Below, one piece after another: positions 21,366 through 32,118 of a DNA stretch of 64,000 nucleotides. Position numbers and translations under genes: made by a program. How positions within the stretch are numbered: position 1 is the first letter of the stretch; the number at the start of each line of letters is the position of its first letter. The notes beneath the pieces are model-generated. The model saw only the letters and a list, made by a program, of their open reading frames with translations. It ran no database searches and had not been told where the DNA came from. Origin of the DNA: Asparagopsis taxiformis (Eukaryota; Rhodophyta; Florideophyceae; Bonnemaisoniales; Bonnemaisoniaceae); NCBI GenBank assembly GCA_030407315.1, contig JALQPE010002107.1, forward strand, positions 1-64,000, in the 5' to 3' direction.

Positions 21366-24300
21366 TCATTTTGATGTAGATCCTGACAACAATTTCTTTG
21401 CCTGCTTTGCGACTGACTTTTTGCATCCATCTAAGAAGTCCATAACCATTTCTGGGACATCCTCGTATAGTTCTCTGATCGGTTGCCACGTCCAATCCTG
21501 CTTTTCTGGCAGACCCGTCCACTTCACCTGTATGTATATTCCATCCTTGTCTGAACCACTGATTCCCATCAGCTCCTCTATCAATTCATATTTGGTCTCG
21601 CTGTGTTTAGCATGATTAAGCAACTCTTTGCTTATTTCCTTACCGTCTTGATCTGCTCGATACAGTATTAGTCGTTCGGCGTGCACCCGCTCAACATGCT
21701 TTGTTAAAATATTCTCTACATCATAAACAACCTCACCAACCACTCCCTTGATACGTCTTGGCCCAACCCATCGGAAGGACTGTTTATGTCCTTTGTCTTG
21801 TGGGCGTCGCACCAGCACGAAATCACCGGTAGTAAAGTTGGCCTTAGTTACATTTGTTTTGTCATTATGATACTTAATTTGCCGTGCTCGGTTTGTAGAA
21901 ACCTTTGTAGCGACATCCTTGTGTATGATCTCAAAAGCTGTTTGAAGTTTGTCGCATTCCATGAGCTGCATTGCTCTGACTTTTTCTATTTTCCGTGGAC
22001 TGTGCTCAGCTGTGCCGATTTGGCTTGTGTAAAGCATTGAACGTGCAGGTTTTATGCCAGTCATTACCTCCAATGGCGTTCTATGTGTGCCATCCGCCCT
22101 GGAGCCTAATCGTCTCAGCGGTGCCTCATTCAGTACTGTCTGTATCATACCAACAGTCGTAGGCCAGTCTTGAGGTCCTAACATCATCTCTGATTGTAAG
22201 CATCGGTATGCGGCTTGCACATGCTTCATGCAGCTTTCAACTGTGCCGTTAACCCATGGTGAATATGCCACTGTAAATCGATGAGTAATGTTGTAGCTCT
22301 TAGCTAGGTTTTCCATTGTCACATTATGGAAATGAGATCCCTGGTCACTTACCCAGAATAACATCAATGTAAACACTCGTATCCATCGAGATATTTCGGC
22401 GGCGGCAGTCTGAGCATCCGCTCGCTGTGTAGGGGTAAGCCAAAGATAGCCTGACAAGTCATCGCGTATTACCAGTATATACTTCATGTTTCCGATTCCC
22501 GGGCCCATGTATAGGTAATCAAAGTGAATAACTTCGTTAGGTGCCGTCGCATGCAATGTGGTTGATAATGGACGAGCAATCTTATGGCCTGTCTTTCCAG
22601 TAATACAATGCAGGCAAGCTGCAATGAACTCGTGACAATCATCCTTCATTCCTGTCCAATAGTATCCTTCGCACAAAATGCTTTGAGTCGCTTCTTTTCC
22701 TCTGTGTCCTGCTCTGCCGCAGTGAGCTATGACTAATAGCTTCAATTGCAGCTCTGAATCATGCTCTGGGATCCATACTTTGCCGTCGACCTTCCAAAAG
22801 TCATTCTTGTCCATTATGACGTTGCTTGGTACTCTGGTTTTGTGTTCCATTTGCGATTTTCTTATCCAATCACCTTCTGGTGCCTTGAAACCGTCCGCCA
22901 ATGGTGATTGCACAACGTCTTGCTCTGAAAGAAGGCGTGTAATTCTCCTTACTGATGCACGTTTGCCTCGATAGCCCTTCATCCATCTTGTCATTATGTC
23001 CGCCATTACGTTTTTGTCGCCAGCTACATGTTCAATAACATATGAAAACCGAGACAAGTACAGTCCCCACCTTTGTACTTTGCTTATGACATGACGGCCG
23101 AGTGCAGGATCTAGAGCTAGTGGGTTGAACACAAATAACAAGTTGCGATGATCTGTGTATATATGTGTTTCTCGCTCTGTAAGCAGCAGATAGTCCAACT
23201 TTTTGAATACTTGATATATTGCATATGCTTCCTTTTCAAAAGTTGTCCAAAGCTTCTCTGTTTGCTTGAATGCAGAGCCTAAGAATGCCATGGGATCGTG
23301 TTTTTGCGAGGCAAGTTCTTTTGTCAAATCTGTTGGAGTGGTTTGTGTGATTACTGCAGACCAAAATTCATCCGATGCGTCGGTGTAAATGCAGGTGACT
23401 TTCCCGGGCTCCTTGTGTGCTAATTTCGCTAGCTTTTTCAACTCGTCTTGCAAGTCCATGAAAGCAGAGCTGTGTGTGGTGCTCCATCCAATAGACTCAA
23501 GTGGAATACACTTAATTTTCCTTTTTGTACGAGCACCCGCTCTGTCGTATGCAGCTTCTAATATTTGGCGAAGAGGCGCAATCCTCTGTGCAAAATCAGG
23601 TATGTTAGTTGACATCCATTGCAGGCAGTGAATGTATTCACAAAGTTCACTTGCCATACGTGGCAAATGCATATCTGTGAGCCCGCTGAGATTCCTTGGG
23701 TCGTAAGTGATTCCATCTCCATCCAATATACGTCCACACCATCGTACACTGCGCAGAAAGAACTTAGACTTTCGTACTGAAATTTTCAACCGTTTCTTGC
23801 GGCAGGTCGATAAAAATTGTTCGATGACTTGTAGATGGTCGTCTTCACTTCGACTATGCAATACGAAATCATCCAACCATGCCTTTAGAGCGTGTCTTAT
23901 GGTCGCAAACAGTGGCTCTATTTTAGATTGGAAGTTTGGTCCAGCGTTTTTTGCTCCTTGTGTACATCTTGTTGGCATGATAATCCTGTTAGATGTTGTA
24001 AAACTGAGTAGTTCTTGACTTTCAATCGATAATGGCAACTGCCAATATCCACTTACAAAGTCAACTGTAGCAAAATATGTACTGCCAGCCACATCACTCA
24101 ATTCAGATTCTATACGAGGCATCGGCCAGTTCATATCGACTGTGACGGCATTAACAGGCCTGTAATCAAAAGTAAGTCTGAAATTCGCTGGTGGTGGTTT
24201 CGCCACCAATACTGGCGCTGCGACCCATTTTGCTGTGGTGGTAACCTTTCCAAAACCATACTGTATCACCCGATCTACGTAGTTTTCCATGAACTTCCTT

Positions 24301-26024
24301 CCTTCCATCGAGAAACTACGTGGTTTAGCAGCCACTGGCTTCGCGTCTGATCTTATTTCCACTTTCATTGGCTCTACATCGGCTGGGGGGTCATTTCCAA
24401 GCCTCACTCTCATTACATCTCGGTAAGTTTCGAACATTTGTTTCAATTTCATAGCTCCTGTTACTGTAATGCCATTTTCACTTGCTTCTTTCATGCATTC
24501 TTCAATGCAATTGTCGACTTCTTCGTCGTTATCTGGGCCGAGATCTAACCAATCTTCTTCTTCGAAATCTGCATCACACTGTACGCCTTTGTCACTGTGA
24601 TATATGCCGTCACTAATGATCCTTGCAATACTCCCCTCTGGATACTCGGAATATGCATTGGCTGATGACATATCCACTGAGTTACCCAACCTGTCGACTG
24701 CCGCTGCCAATAACTCTTTGGTATTGATTCCTAGGAGTTCTAGAGTTGGCCTGCCTAAAATCGGCTCTGACATAGACGTGGTTGACACATGCCATGTCAT
24801 ATTACGCAGCTCTAGATAGTACCCGTGGCGGATGTATAATTCAATATTCATGGTTGCAAATTTGTCACAGGTGATATTTATGTTATTCCCGTGCTCGTCA
24901 GTTGTGGCTGCCAAGCCAAAATTGCGAGGTGTGTCAAATTGCACAACTTTCACCTCCCCATTCTTCTTTTGTACCTCCTTCAGGACTTCAGGAGGTATTA
25001 TATTAAGATCGGATCCCCCGTCTGCACAGATAATACTGTCCACACAATTCGCGAAAGACGCTTTGACAATTGTGCTTTTGTCATCACTAGATTCCAATTT
25101 CTTGACAATTTTAGCTTGCTCTTTTTGGTATTGGTTGCGACTTTTGTTCGCCTCTCTCAATAGCCTTTTTGCTTCAGCTTTTGATGTTATTTCGCACTCT
25201 GTTAGCACGTAATGCCTCAAACCTTTGCTGGCGCACGATTTGTTTAAACATAATGGCCGTTTTTTCGATCCTCCCTTGTTATTCCTTCTGTAGTGTGGTT
25301 CACTGCCTTGTTTTTCAACATGGTTGTCATTGTTTCGAAACTTTCCACGTACCGTAGCTTGTCTGGAAACGTCTTTGTACTTTTCGAACGCCTTTGCTTC
25401 CTCGCACAATAGCTCTATGTATCCAACCACGTCTGACTGTATTGTTTCATGGTATTCCAAAGTCTTCTGCATTACTTCTTTAAACCTCACTGGGTATAGG
25501 TGGTCCTGAAGCAACTTGATGGTCTTTTTGGGGCTTACTTCCTTGAAGTTTTCGTATCCCACAGCCTCCAATCTTCCGAAGAATTCATTACAGTATTCCA
25601 TGATCCGTGCTTCCGGATCTGCTATAGACATTGGCATCCTTAATGATGCAATTGCGCGCTCAATTATAGCATGGTCAAAAGTTGTATCCTCTCTCTCAAC
25701 CAAACTTTTCACCCATTTCTCAATGTGGGCTCCTGTAAGCTGCCCAAATGTCTTCCCCGGTGCAATTTCTTTGAATCTCCCCAAGAAGTGCATTCTACGC
25801 AGCATGCCTGTGTCGACTGACACTTTGTAGGTTGCCTTGGTGAGGGAAGGAACCTCCTTTTTCTTTTCGGCAACATCGATCTCATATCTCTCTCTTTCTT
25901 TTAAGAACTGAGCAACCTTGACAGGGTCAACACTTCTTAATACGGGATGCGCTATTGCGCTGAACACCGTACTGCTTGAACCTGTTTCGCTTTGACAAGC
26001 TTCGGAATTTGCGTCGTCTGCCAT
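21366..26024 (-). CDS. Gag-Pol polyprotein with C-terminal chromodomain (Gypsy 1)
   Basis: A single frame of 1552 residues. In order: Gag with a CLNKSC..H....C zinc knuckle (about 258-276); aspartic protease near 331 with the variant ADGGSDLNIIPP; reverse transcriptase with FDYRPVNA (about 615) and LDDFV as the YxDD variant (about 715); RNase H with IYTDAS (about 880) and IYTDHRNLLF (about 958); integrase with an HHCC zinc site (about 1095-1137) and the D, D, E residues in HFDYLYMG, VSDQGSH and NGTVES; and a chromodomain-like end (VKWTGLPEKQDWTWQPI, about 1490-1510). The chromodomain places it among chromoviruses, where it is thought to guide integration into marked chromatin. It replicates through an RNA intermediate. 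Confidence 0.93.
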   Translation of the reverse strand: MADDANSEACQSETGSSSTVFSAIAHPVLRSVDPVKVAQFLKERERYEIDVAEKKKEVPSLTKATYKVSVDTGMLRRMHFLGRFKEIAPGKTFGQLTGAHIEKWVKSLVEREDTTFDHAIIERAIASLRMPMSIADPEARIMEYCNEFFGRLEAVGYENFKEVSPKKTIKLLQDHLYPVRFKEVMQKTLEYHETIQSDVVGYIELLCEEAKAFEKYKDVSRQATVRGKFRNNDNHVEKQGSEPHYRRNNKGGSKKRPLCLNKSCASKGLRHYVLTECEITSKAEAKRLLREANKSRNQYQKEQAKIVKKLESSDDKSTIVKASFANCVDSIICADGGSDLNIIPPEVLKEVQKKNGEVKVVQFDTPRNFGLAATTDEHGNNINITCDKFATMNIELYIRHGYYLELRNMTWHVSTTSMSEPILGRPTLELLGINTKELLAAAVDRLGNSVDMSSANAYSEYPEGSIARIISDGIYHSDKGVQCDADFEEEDWLDLGPDNDEEVDNCIEECMKEASENGITVTGAMKLKQMFETYRDVMRVRLGNDPPADVEPMKVEIRSDAKPVAAKPRSFSMEGRKFMENYVDRVIQYGFGKVTTTAKWVAAPVLVAKPPPANFRLTFDYRPVNAVTVDMNWPMPRIESELSDVAGSTYFATVDFVSGYWQLPLSIESQELLSFTTSNRIIMPTRCTQGAKNAGPNFQSKIEPLFATIRHALKAWLDDFVLHSRSEDDHLQVIEQFLSTCRKKRLKISVRKSKFFLRSVRWCGRILDGDGITYDPRNLSGLTDMHLPRMASELCEYIHCLQWMSTNIPDFAQRIAPLRQILEAAYDRAGARTKRKIKCIPLESIGWSTTHSSAFMDLQDELKKLAKLAHKEPGKVTCIYTDASDEFWSAVITQTTPTDLTKELASQKHDPMAFLGSAFKQTEKLWTTFEKEAYAIYQVFKKLDYLLLTERETHIYTDHRNLLFVFNPLALDPALGRHVISKVQRWGLYLSRFSYVIEHVAGDKNVMADIMTRWMKGYRGKRASVRRITRLLSEQDVVQSPLADGFKAPEGDWIRKSQMEHKTRVPSNVIMDKNDFWKVDGKVWIPEHDSELQLKLLVIAHCGRAGHRGKEATQSILCEGYYWTGMKDDCHEFIAACLHCITGKTGHKIARPLSTTLHATAPNEVIHFDYLYMGPGIGNMKYILVIRDDLSGYLWLTPTQRADAQTAAAEISRWIRVFTLMLFWVSDQGSHFHNVTMENLAKSYNITHRFTVAYSPWVNGTVESCMKHVQAAYRCLQSEMMLGPQDWPTTVGMIQTVLNEAPLRRLGSRADGTHRTPLEVMTGIKPARSMLYTSQIGTAEHSPRKIEKVRAMQLMECDKLQTAFEIIHKDVATKVSTNRARQIKYHNDKTNVTKANFTTGDFVLVRRPQDKGHKQSFRWVGPRRIKGVVGEVVYDVENILTKHVERVHAERLILYRADQDGKEISKELLNHAKHSETKYELIEELMGISGSDKDGIYIQVKWTGLPEKQDWTWQPIRELYEDVPEMVMDFLDGCKKSVAKQAKKLLSGSTSK

Positions 26025-26064
26025 TTCGACTGATTCCCAACTTCTCCTGCAGGATAGAAATTTC

Positions 26065-26314
26065 TATAGACCGTTAGTACAATCGAAGCTGACACACAAC
26101 TTATTCCCCAATCTGCCTGTACCACTCTCACCAGAGTGCAATGTGGTACTGCCTTTTATACTGCTAACATAATCTAATGTTTATATCCTATCCTGTAATA
26201 ATTACCATCGCAACATGTGATGTAATTATTACGCGTCACTCTCCTCTTAAACCTCTTGCATTCTTTCATTCTCTTCACCGTTATTATTTCGTGTTAGGAT
26301 CTTCAATCTCCACA
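26065..26314 (-). repeat. 5' LTR of Gypsy element 1
   Basis: 250 bp, matching 21076-21325. The element promoter should lie here. The primer-binding site just inside (downstream on the minus strand) could not be matched to a particular tRNA by eye. Confidence 0.9.
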
Positions 26315-26372
26315 AATATGATATGCCCATACTTCTGCTGTAAAATACGTCATATATGAACAAACCGATAAA

Positions 26373-26591
26373 ATGTTGCTTCCATGTTTGAAAGCTCTGA
26401 TGAATCGTACCGTGCTGTTTTTGGCATTCGTCGTATTTGCAATTAGCTTCTCAAGCCATGGCTTGTGCACTAGTGCACTACCGCGCGGTATGGGCGCGTT
26501 CATCGTTGGATGTAGTGACCATAACGACAGGGAAGAGGTTGAATATAAATTGCAGGGGCACTTTGATGCTATTCAATTTTTATTTGAGTAG
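26373..26591 (+). CDS. Possible small secreted protein, 72 residues
   Basis: The frame starts with a signal-peptide-like segment (NRTVLFLAFVVFAISFSS near residues 11-28) followed by a short polar domain ending QGHFDAIQFLFE. It lies just outside Gypsy element 1. No family is recognised, and a chance frame is possible. Confidence 0.3.
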   Translation: MLLPCLKALMNRTVLFLAFVVFAISFSSHGLCTSALPRGMGAFIVGCSDHNDREEVEYKLQGHFDAIQFLFE

Positions 26592-26723
26592 TTGAGGCTT
26601 TACGCTGCAAATACACAAATGTTCTTCTACGTACACTAAAAGCGTGGGGTTGCCTAGTGCAAAGGTTAATTGGAGGTGGAGATATGTATAGTTGGAAGAC
26701 GAGGTTGTCTACTTCGTAGATGA

Positions 26724-27203
26724 GTGATGCAACATCACCGTCGCTTCTCTCTCATCCACGAACCCCACAATACCGACCCCACCACGGATGTGACCAAACC
26801 AGGCATTCAATGGATTCTACTCAATAAACCATGCATTCCGAATCAAACCACCAATTCAAATCGAGCCGTGCAGCCCCCTCCTATTCCAGTATTCATTCCC
26901 TCCTCTCCACTTCTCAGCGCATCCAAATCCGACCGACTGCAACATTCGACCATCTGCAAACGAAGGATCCACACGCACGCGCTCCCCATGCGCATGGAAA
27001 ATGCTCAGAAGAATTGTCCCATCACATCCTCTCTGCTCGACCAGGAGGTGTGCCAGAACAGATACGTTAACCTGCGTACATTGAAAGTCGTCTATTGGGA
27101 CGATGCCGAGATTGCATATGAACCGACCTCTGATGCGACCCTCAGTGCTTTTCAAAACTGCTGCTTTCGTAGATGCCCTGAGAAACGGCTCAATGACCGT
27201 TGA
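26724..27203 (+). CDS. Hypothetical frame, 159 residues
   Basis: A proline- and threonine-rich frame with no recognised domain; a second frame overlaps it at 26831-27070. Its length is modestly above chance for this composition. It could be part of a decayed gene upstream of the unknown gene at 27743. Confidence 0.2.
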   Translation: MMQHHRRFSLIHEPHNTDPTTDVTKPGIQWILLNKPCIPNQTTNSNRAVQPPPIPVFIPSSPLLSASKSDRLQHSTICKRRIHTHALPMRMENAQKNCPITSSLLDQEVCQNRYVNLRTLKVVYWDDAEIAYEPTSDATLSAFQNCCFRRCPEKRLNDR

Positions 27204-27742
27204 TATGTTTACAAATGACTCAATTCCACTTTCGAACGTCAGCAGCTCGTCTTATATATATAGTGTATACACTTCTCTCCCCGTGCGGCGTGTTATACAT
27301 GTCCGCGGCTGCCGAAGAATATGACGGAAATGTACTCTATATCGCAATGCGTAACAGACTATGGAATGGTGTGGCCGTATTTTCGCCTCTCATCGACGCT
27401 CTACAGAGGCGATGAATACGTTGCTGTAGGCCCAAATAGGCCTTGATCGATCCAATGAAATTTTGCTCGACTTGGGCGATTGCAGTCAACTCGGAAAACA
27501 TGCAAAGAAGCATGGCACAAATTCAAAAGATTTTAACATCCTCCCCACTTTCCGCTAGTCGACCCAGAACTTCGGGTACCGAAATCACAATAGTAGTGCC
27601 TATAAGAACGCATGTTTAATGCAGGTTTTGCCAGTAATAACTTGGCTAACCCAGGGGCTTGCGGCTCTTTCAGCATCGCTTTGACCATTGCATATGATGG
27701 GTGCCCCAGGGTAGCCAAACTATATGAAAAGGTAAGCTAGGG

Positions 27743-28976
27743 ATGGAGGGAGGGTGTCAAAAGATAGTTACGTGTGGACGATGCGGACTGTGCTGCGCTG
27801 CTGGGGAGGTCTGGAATGGAAACCTCGACCAGATGAGGCTTCCCGCCGGCGGAGCTCGATGGCTGCGGCAGACTCGCGCCAACATAGATCAGTATCTTTT
27901 CCCATCTAAGCAGTTCCGGTGGTACATACTGTACAGGAACACTTCTGCACCCGCCAAAAATTTCGTTTCTTAGCTGACGTCTCGAAGTTAAAATACTTTC
28001 TGCGTGCCTTGAAAACCTATAATTTTTATGTTACACTGCCTCAGGTTCTCTTGATCAATTTGGCCACCTGTGATGATGGCAGATGGATTGATGATACAAG
28101 TCTTGTTTTCATTAATGACTTTGACAGGTCCATTCTGTCCGTTAGGGAATAAATAATACTAGTATGGAGAGCTCTCCATGCCCAGTCGTATCGCAATGTG
28201 TTTATTTTCCTGGGAACTGGAAATCAACGACTGTGAGCTCGTGCCTCTATGGATAGAATCGATACAGAACTCTATAACTCCGATCAGTCTGCAAGATGCT
28301 TCTTCTCTTCTGGATCGCATTGAGAGGCCGTAAAGCTTCCCGATGCTGCGAACGTTTGCGTAAAATGCTGCAAGACACGAGAGTCCTGTGCAAGCTTCTC
28401 TCACACTGTTGAAATATATGATTCTGAAGGAGTTGCAGAATTCATCTAGTAACTTTGTTCAAACTTATTCAGAGTGTTTTATGCATGGAAACAAGATGAT
28501 AATGGCTGAGAATCCTGCTGAACTTAAATTTGGAAGTGTGGAGGAGGTCGAATACGCGGATGCCACATCACTTATTGTTGCAGTCGCAAAGCACAAATAG
28601 GAAATATTACGCTCCATAAGCAAGCGAAGAACACACACAAAATGGAAGGAGAGAACCGTCGCTTCTCTTACTACGACCAGAAAGAGAAGAGGGGCTGCCT
28701 CTGCAAATGCAGCCCCTCTTCTCTTTCTGGATTCACTTTTTCACAGCCATTGTAATTAAGAAAGGCAAACTTTAGGCTGAATCTGCTGCATTTGCTGTTC
28801 GAAATTTCTTGGGCAATAGAAGCCTGATCTGGGATGATGACAGTAAGCAGCACCTTGAAGATCTTGTTGAAGGGTTCAAACAAGTAAACATGCGTGAGTT
28901 GAACGAAGCTCATTTGAATTTAAATTAATATAATAGAAACCCTAATTTTTGGCATTGGTATTGTACATGATGGAAC
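27743..28976 (+). pseudogene. 5' part of a degenerate unknown gene split by Copia
   Basis: Protein-like stretches occur in changing phases: 27743-27973 (CGRCGLCCAAGEVW), 27919-28152 (SKLKYFLRALKTYNFYVTL), 28388-28600 (FGSVEEVEYADATSLIV) and about 28780-28930 (AFAVRNFLGNRSLIWDDDSK). The Copia element inserted at 28977 with a 5-bp duplication, and protein-like reading resumes at 39412 (ELHPFVDILPRNN). Whether the phase changes are introns or decay cannot be settled here. The protein looks helical and leucine-rich; I do not recognise it. Confidence 0.35.
28677..28730. repeat. Perfect 22-bp stem hairpin
   Basis: The arms 28677-28698 and 28709-28730 are exact reverse complements (CCAGAAAGAGAAGAGGGG... 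ends the right arm as ...CTCTTTCTGG), with a 10-nt loop. It could be a small-RNA precursor, a termination hairpin or the footprint of a small inverted-repeat element. Confidence 0.85.
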
Positions 28977-29093
28977 TGACGAATAACTATACACATTACA
29001 CCACTTTACAGTACCTCACAAGTATTTATTGACGCTCGTCGTCCTGCCACGAGCTACAAGTAAAAGGGGACTAAGCACATCATTTCTTTTACA
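28977..29093 (+). repeat. 5' LTR of Copia element
   Basis: 117 bp, starting TGACGAATAACTATAC and ending TTTTACA. The following GGTTATCGGCCCAGC is the likely primer-binding site; it only partly resembles the initiator-Met tRNA complement common in Copia elements. Confidence 0.9.
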
Positions 29094-29359
29094 GGTTATC
29101 GGCCCAGCTACGCTTCATCCTTACCTCCAAGTCCCCCCCTCCTCCAGCCAGGTGACGCAACAATCCCACCCCCCGATCCCGGCGACGTTAAATCCCGCCT
29201 ATCCAATCCGGCGACGCTCCATTCCGCCGACAAATTCCGGCGACGTTAAATCCCGCCCATTGATCCCGGCGACGACACTTTCCGCCTATCACACTTTCTT
29301 TTTTCTACCTATCCACCCATTCAAAAGACCCTGCCCTTGTTTTCGCTGCCAGAACAACC

Positions 29360-29803
29360 ATGGATCCCATTCCAGCTCAACACGAACCCTCTACATCGAT
29401 CCAATACCAAGTTGAGATACCTACCCTTTCAACAACCAATTACGTTGCATGGAAACTAACTGTCGAACACGTTGCGAATTCTCAATCATTACTCTTCTAC
29501 CTCTACAACGCTGTTCCCACTTCAGAGTCACAACAGGTCACCAACACCCATATAGCCAAACACAATCAGGCTCAACTTCTGGTTATACCTTCTCTTTCTT
29601 CTGAAGTTACTGCCAATTTCACAGATCAAGAACTCCACGGCCCAATCCACACCCTGTACGCCAAGTTAAGAGACATACTTACGGCCCAAAACCAGAACAC
29701 AACCCATTGCACCTTCGGCGTCAAGCCCAGAGCATCAAATGGCACACAAACATGTCTGTCACCGACTACATTGACCAGCACAACTCCTTACGACAGCTCA
29801 TGA
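29360..29803 (+). pseudogene. Copia Gag, N-terminal part
   Basis: The frame starts MDPIPAQHEP and has the Copia Gag pattern (NYVAWKLTVEHVANSQSL). Near 29700-29712 the homologous reading moves to the frame of the next feature (HLRRQAQSIKWHTNMSV), so the last 25-30 residues of this frame are spurious. A 1-nt change or a programmed shift could explain it; a Copia element normally has one gag-pol frame. Confidence 0.75.
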
Positions 29804-32118
29804 TCCGTGCAAATTATCCCGGTATCGCGGACGAACAAACTACAATCCGCTTTCTCCTCGAGGGAATCGAAACGCATCCCGATTGGACAATCTTGCTTCA
29901 GGCCATAAACAGCCACACAGAGCTCAACCCTTCAAAACCTCTTACACTCAACCAGTTGGTGTCAATGATGATCAGCCACGACAGTATCAACAAGCGTGTG
30001 ATCACGACCTCTCCCACCCGTCTGTTACCTATGACCCGCTCTAATCCTCGTACCTCTTATCGAAGACTCCCCCCCCCCAACACCAATCAAAACCACCCTC
30101 TCAAAAATATGGGTTCGCATAAGAAACACAATGTGCAACCACCCCCAGGATACTTCGGAATTTGGTGTTCCTGGCATGGAAGCCCACACCACTCCACGGA
30201 TGCTTGTCGAGCCCGAAGAGTACAAACTACTCGCCGCAACCTGCCGCCAAACCGCAAGCCAAACTTTAACAATGCCGCTGCAGCAGAACTTCCCAACCTT
30301 GATCATTTGAATGAATGCCCTTCACCGCAAAATTACCAACCAATTCATACCGATCCCAATCTCATTCTCTCCGACAATTCCGACTCTGTACGTCCTCAAG
30401 AGAACGCTTCATTCCTCCTCGATTCAGGCGCTAACCCCACACATCTTGCTCACCCTCTCCCAGGAATGAAACCCTCATCCTCTTATACCACAACAGCTAA
30501 TGGCGAACATTCTCCATCCACACACCGAGACACGATCTGCATCCCCCTTCCCAACAAACACAGTCTACCTTCACACACTGCTGTCGTAGTACCCACCCTA
30601 CACACCAACCTACTATCAGTAGGACAGATCACTAAAACCCATGATGTTTTGTTTCAGGACAAGTATGCATTCATTACAACGAAATCCCCACCACCTCCTC
30701 CACATTCCATACTTGCAACAATACCCAAAGGCCGAAATGGCTTATACACCACTCACTTACCCATTAACGCAGCTGCTGCGTATGCTGCGCGCACTATACC
30801 ACCCAAACGCTCTAAAGCTCAAAACCCTAAACGTGCCAAGAAAAACCTCCCCTCCCCTAATCCACCTCGCATACCACATACACCCATGGTCAAAAAGAGC
30901 CGTCTTCACTCCTCCAAAATACATCAGATCGACCGAAAATTGAATCCAAAGAGAAAACCTTCCCTCCGTAGCCGTCCGCTACCAAAAATTCGCGTTCCAC
31001 TTCCCAGCACCATCAGAGACTACTATCATTGGCATCTCAAAATGAACCACGCTCACCCAACAAAAATCCACCACATGGCTAAACAAAACCTGGTAGACAA
31101 CATGCCAGCCTCCCTCCGACGCACTCCACCAAAATTCACTTGTTCTGGATGCGCGTTGGGCAAAACTGCGGCTGCTCCTTTTCGCAGACATCCGCGCATG
31201 GACGCTATCGGAACACACCTTCACACAGATATCTGCGGTCCAATGCCAACCCCTTCCTTTGAGGGTAACCGCTACTTCATCACTTTCTTAGATCAAGGCA
31301 GTCGTTACCTTACTGTCCATTGTGCACCATCCAAAGCAGCTGCAGGAGCCAAACTCGCTGACCACATTCTCTTCACTCATGCCACAACTCCACACCGCAT
31401 CAGACACCTTACTTCTGACAATGCAAAAGAGTTCTACACTCAAAGACTCAATAACCTTTACACCTCCGAACACATCGACACCCATCCCAGCATTCCTCAT
31501 ACTCCACAAGAAAATGCGCTTGCCGAACGCATCAATCGTTCGATTCTAAACACTGCCCGAGCCACCCTTCTCGCATCTGGACTACCATTGGAATTATGGG
31601 ACTTCGCTGTACTCTCCGCAACAGATGTCCATAACCACACACCCCACAACGCAACCCAACAACTTCCAGCCGCTCTATGGTTCGCCGTCAAACCAAACGT
31701 TATCACTCTCCTTCCTTTCGGTACAACAGGCTATGTCCACAACCCAGCTCCCCTCTCGAAACTACAGCCGCGGGCCACTCTACTTCACTACATTGGTCGC
31801 TGCGATGCACGTCACTACTACACATATGATCCTACAACGCACAAAACAGGTCGCTGCCGTATGGCTGACTTTAAACCATACCATCCAACCACTGATCCCG
31901 TCCGAGTTATTTCATCTTCAGCCCACACAGCAGTTTCTCTCGCTACCGAGCCCAAAACTCTCTCAGAAGCACGCGCTGCTCCTGATGCCCAAGAATGGTC
32001 AATAGCATGGAATAAGGAACTTGACAGCCTTGAAAAACGAGGCACACTTACTTTCATCCACAAATCCAAACTTCCCCAGGAGCCCGCCTGCTACCCGTCA
32101 CTACCGTTCTCAAATTGA
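29707..32118 (+). pseudogene. Copia Gag-protease-integrase
   Basis: The frame contains the rest of Gag (TIRFLLEGIETHPDW), a zinc knuckle variant with histidine at the second cysteine position (CSWHGSPHHSTDAC, about 30168-30210), protease (LLDSGANPTHLAH, about 30418), the integrase zinc site (WHLKMNHAHPTKIHH...CSGC, about 31030-31150) and the integrase core with D in HTDICGP, D in TSDNAKEF and E in ENALAERINR. The order protease-integrase-RT defines Copia. Near 32085-32100 the reading shifts phase into the RT frame. Confidence 0.88.

Larger units (their letters stand above)
21076..26314 (-). mobile_element. Ty3/Gypsy chromodomain LTR retrotransposon 1 (complete)
   Basis: Two 250-bp LTRs (21076-21325 and 26065-26314) that look identical flank one uninterrupted gag-pol frame on the minus strand. 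The flanks show a duplicated AATA (21072-21075 and 26315-26318), possibly AATAT. A purine tract CATGGGGCGGTG precedes the 3' LTR on the minus strand. Similar LTRs, an intact frame and a target duplication point to recent insertion. Confidence 0.92.
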
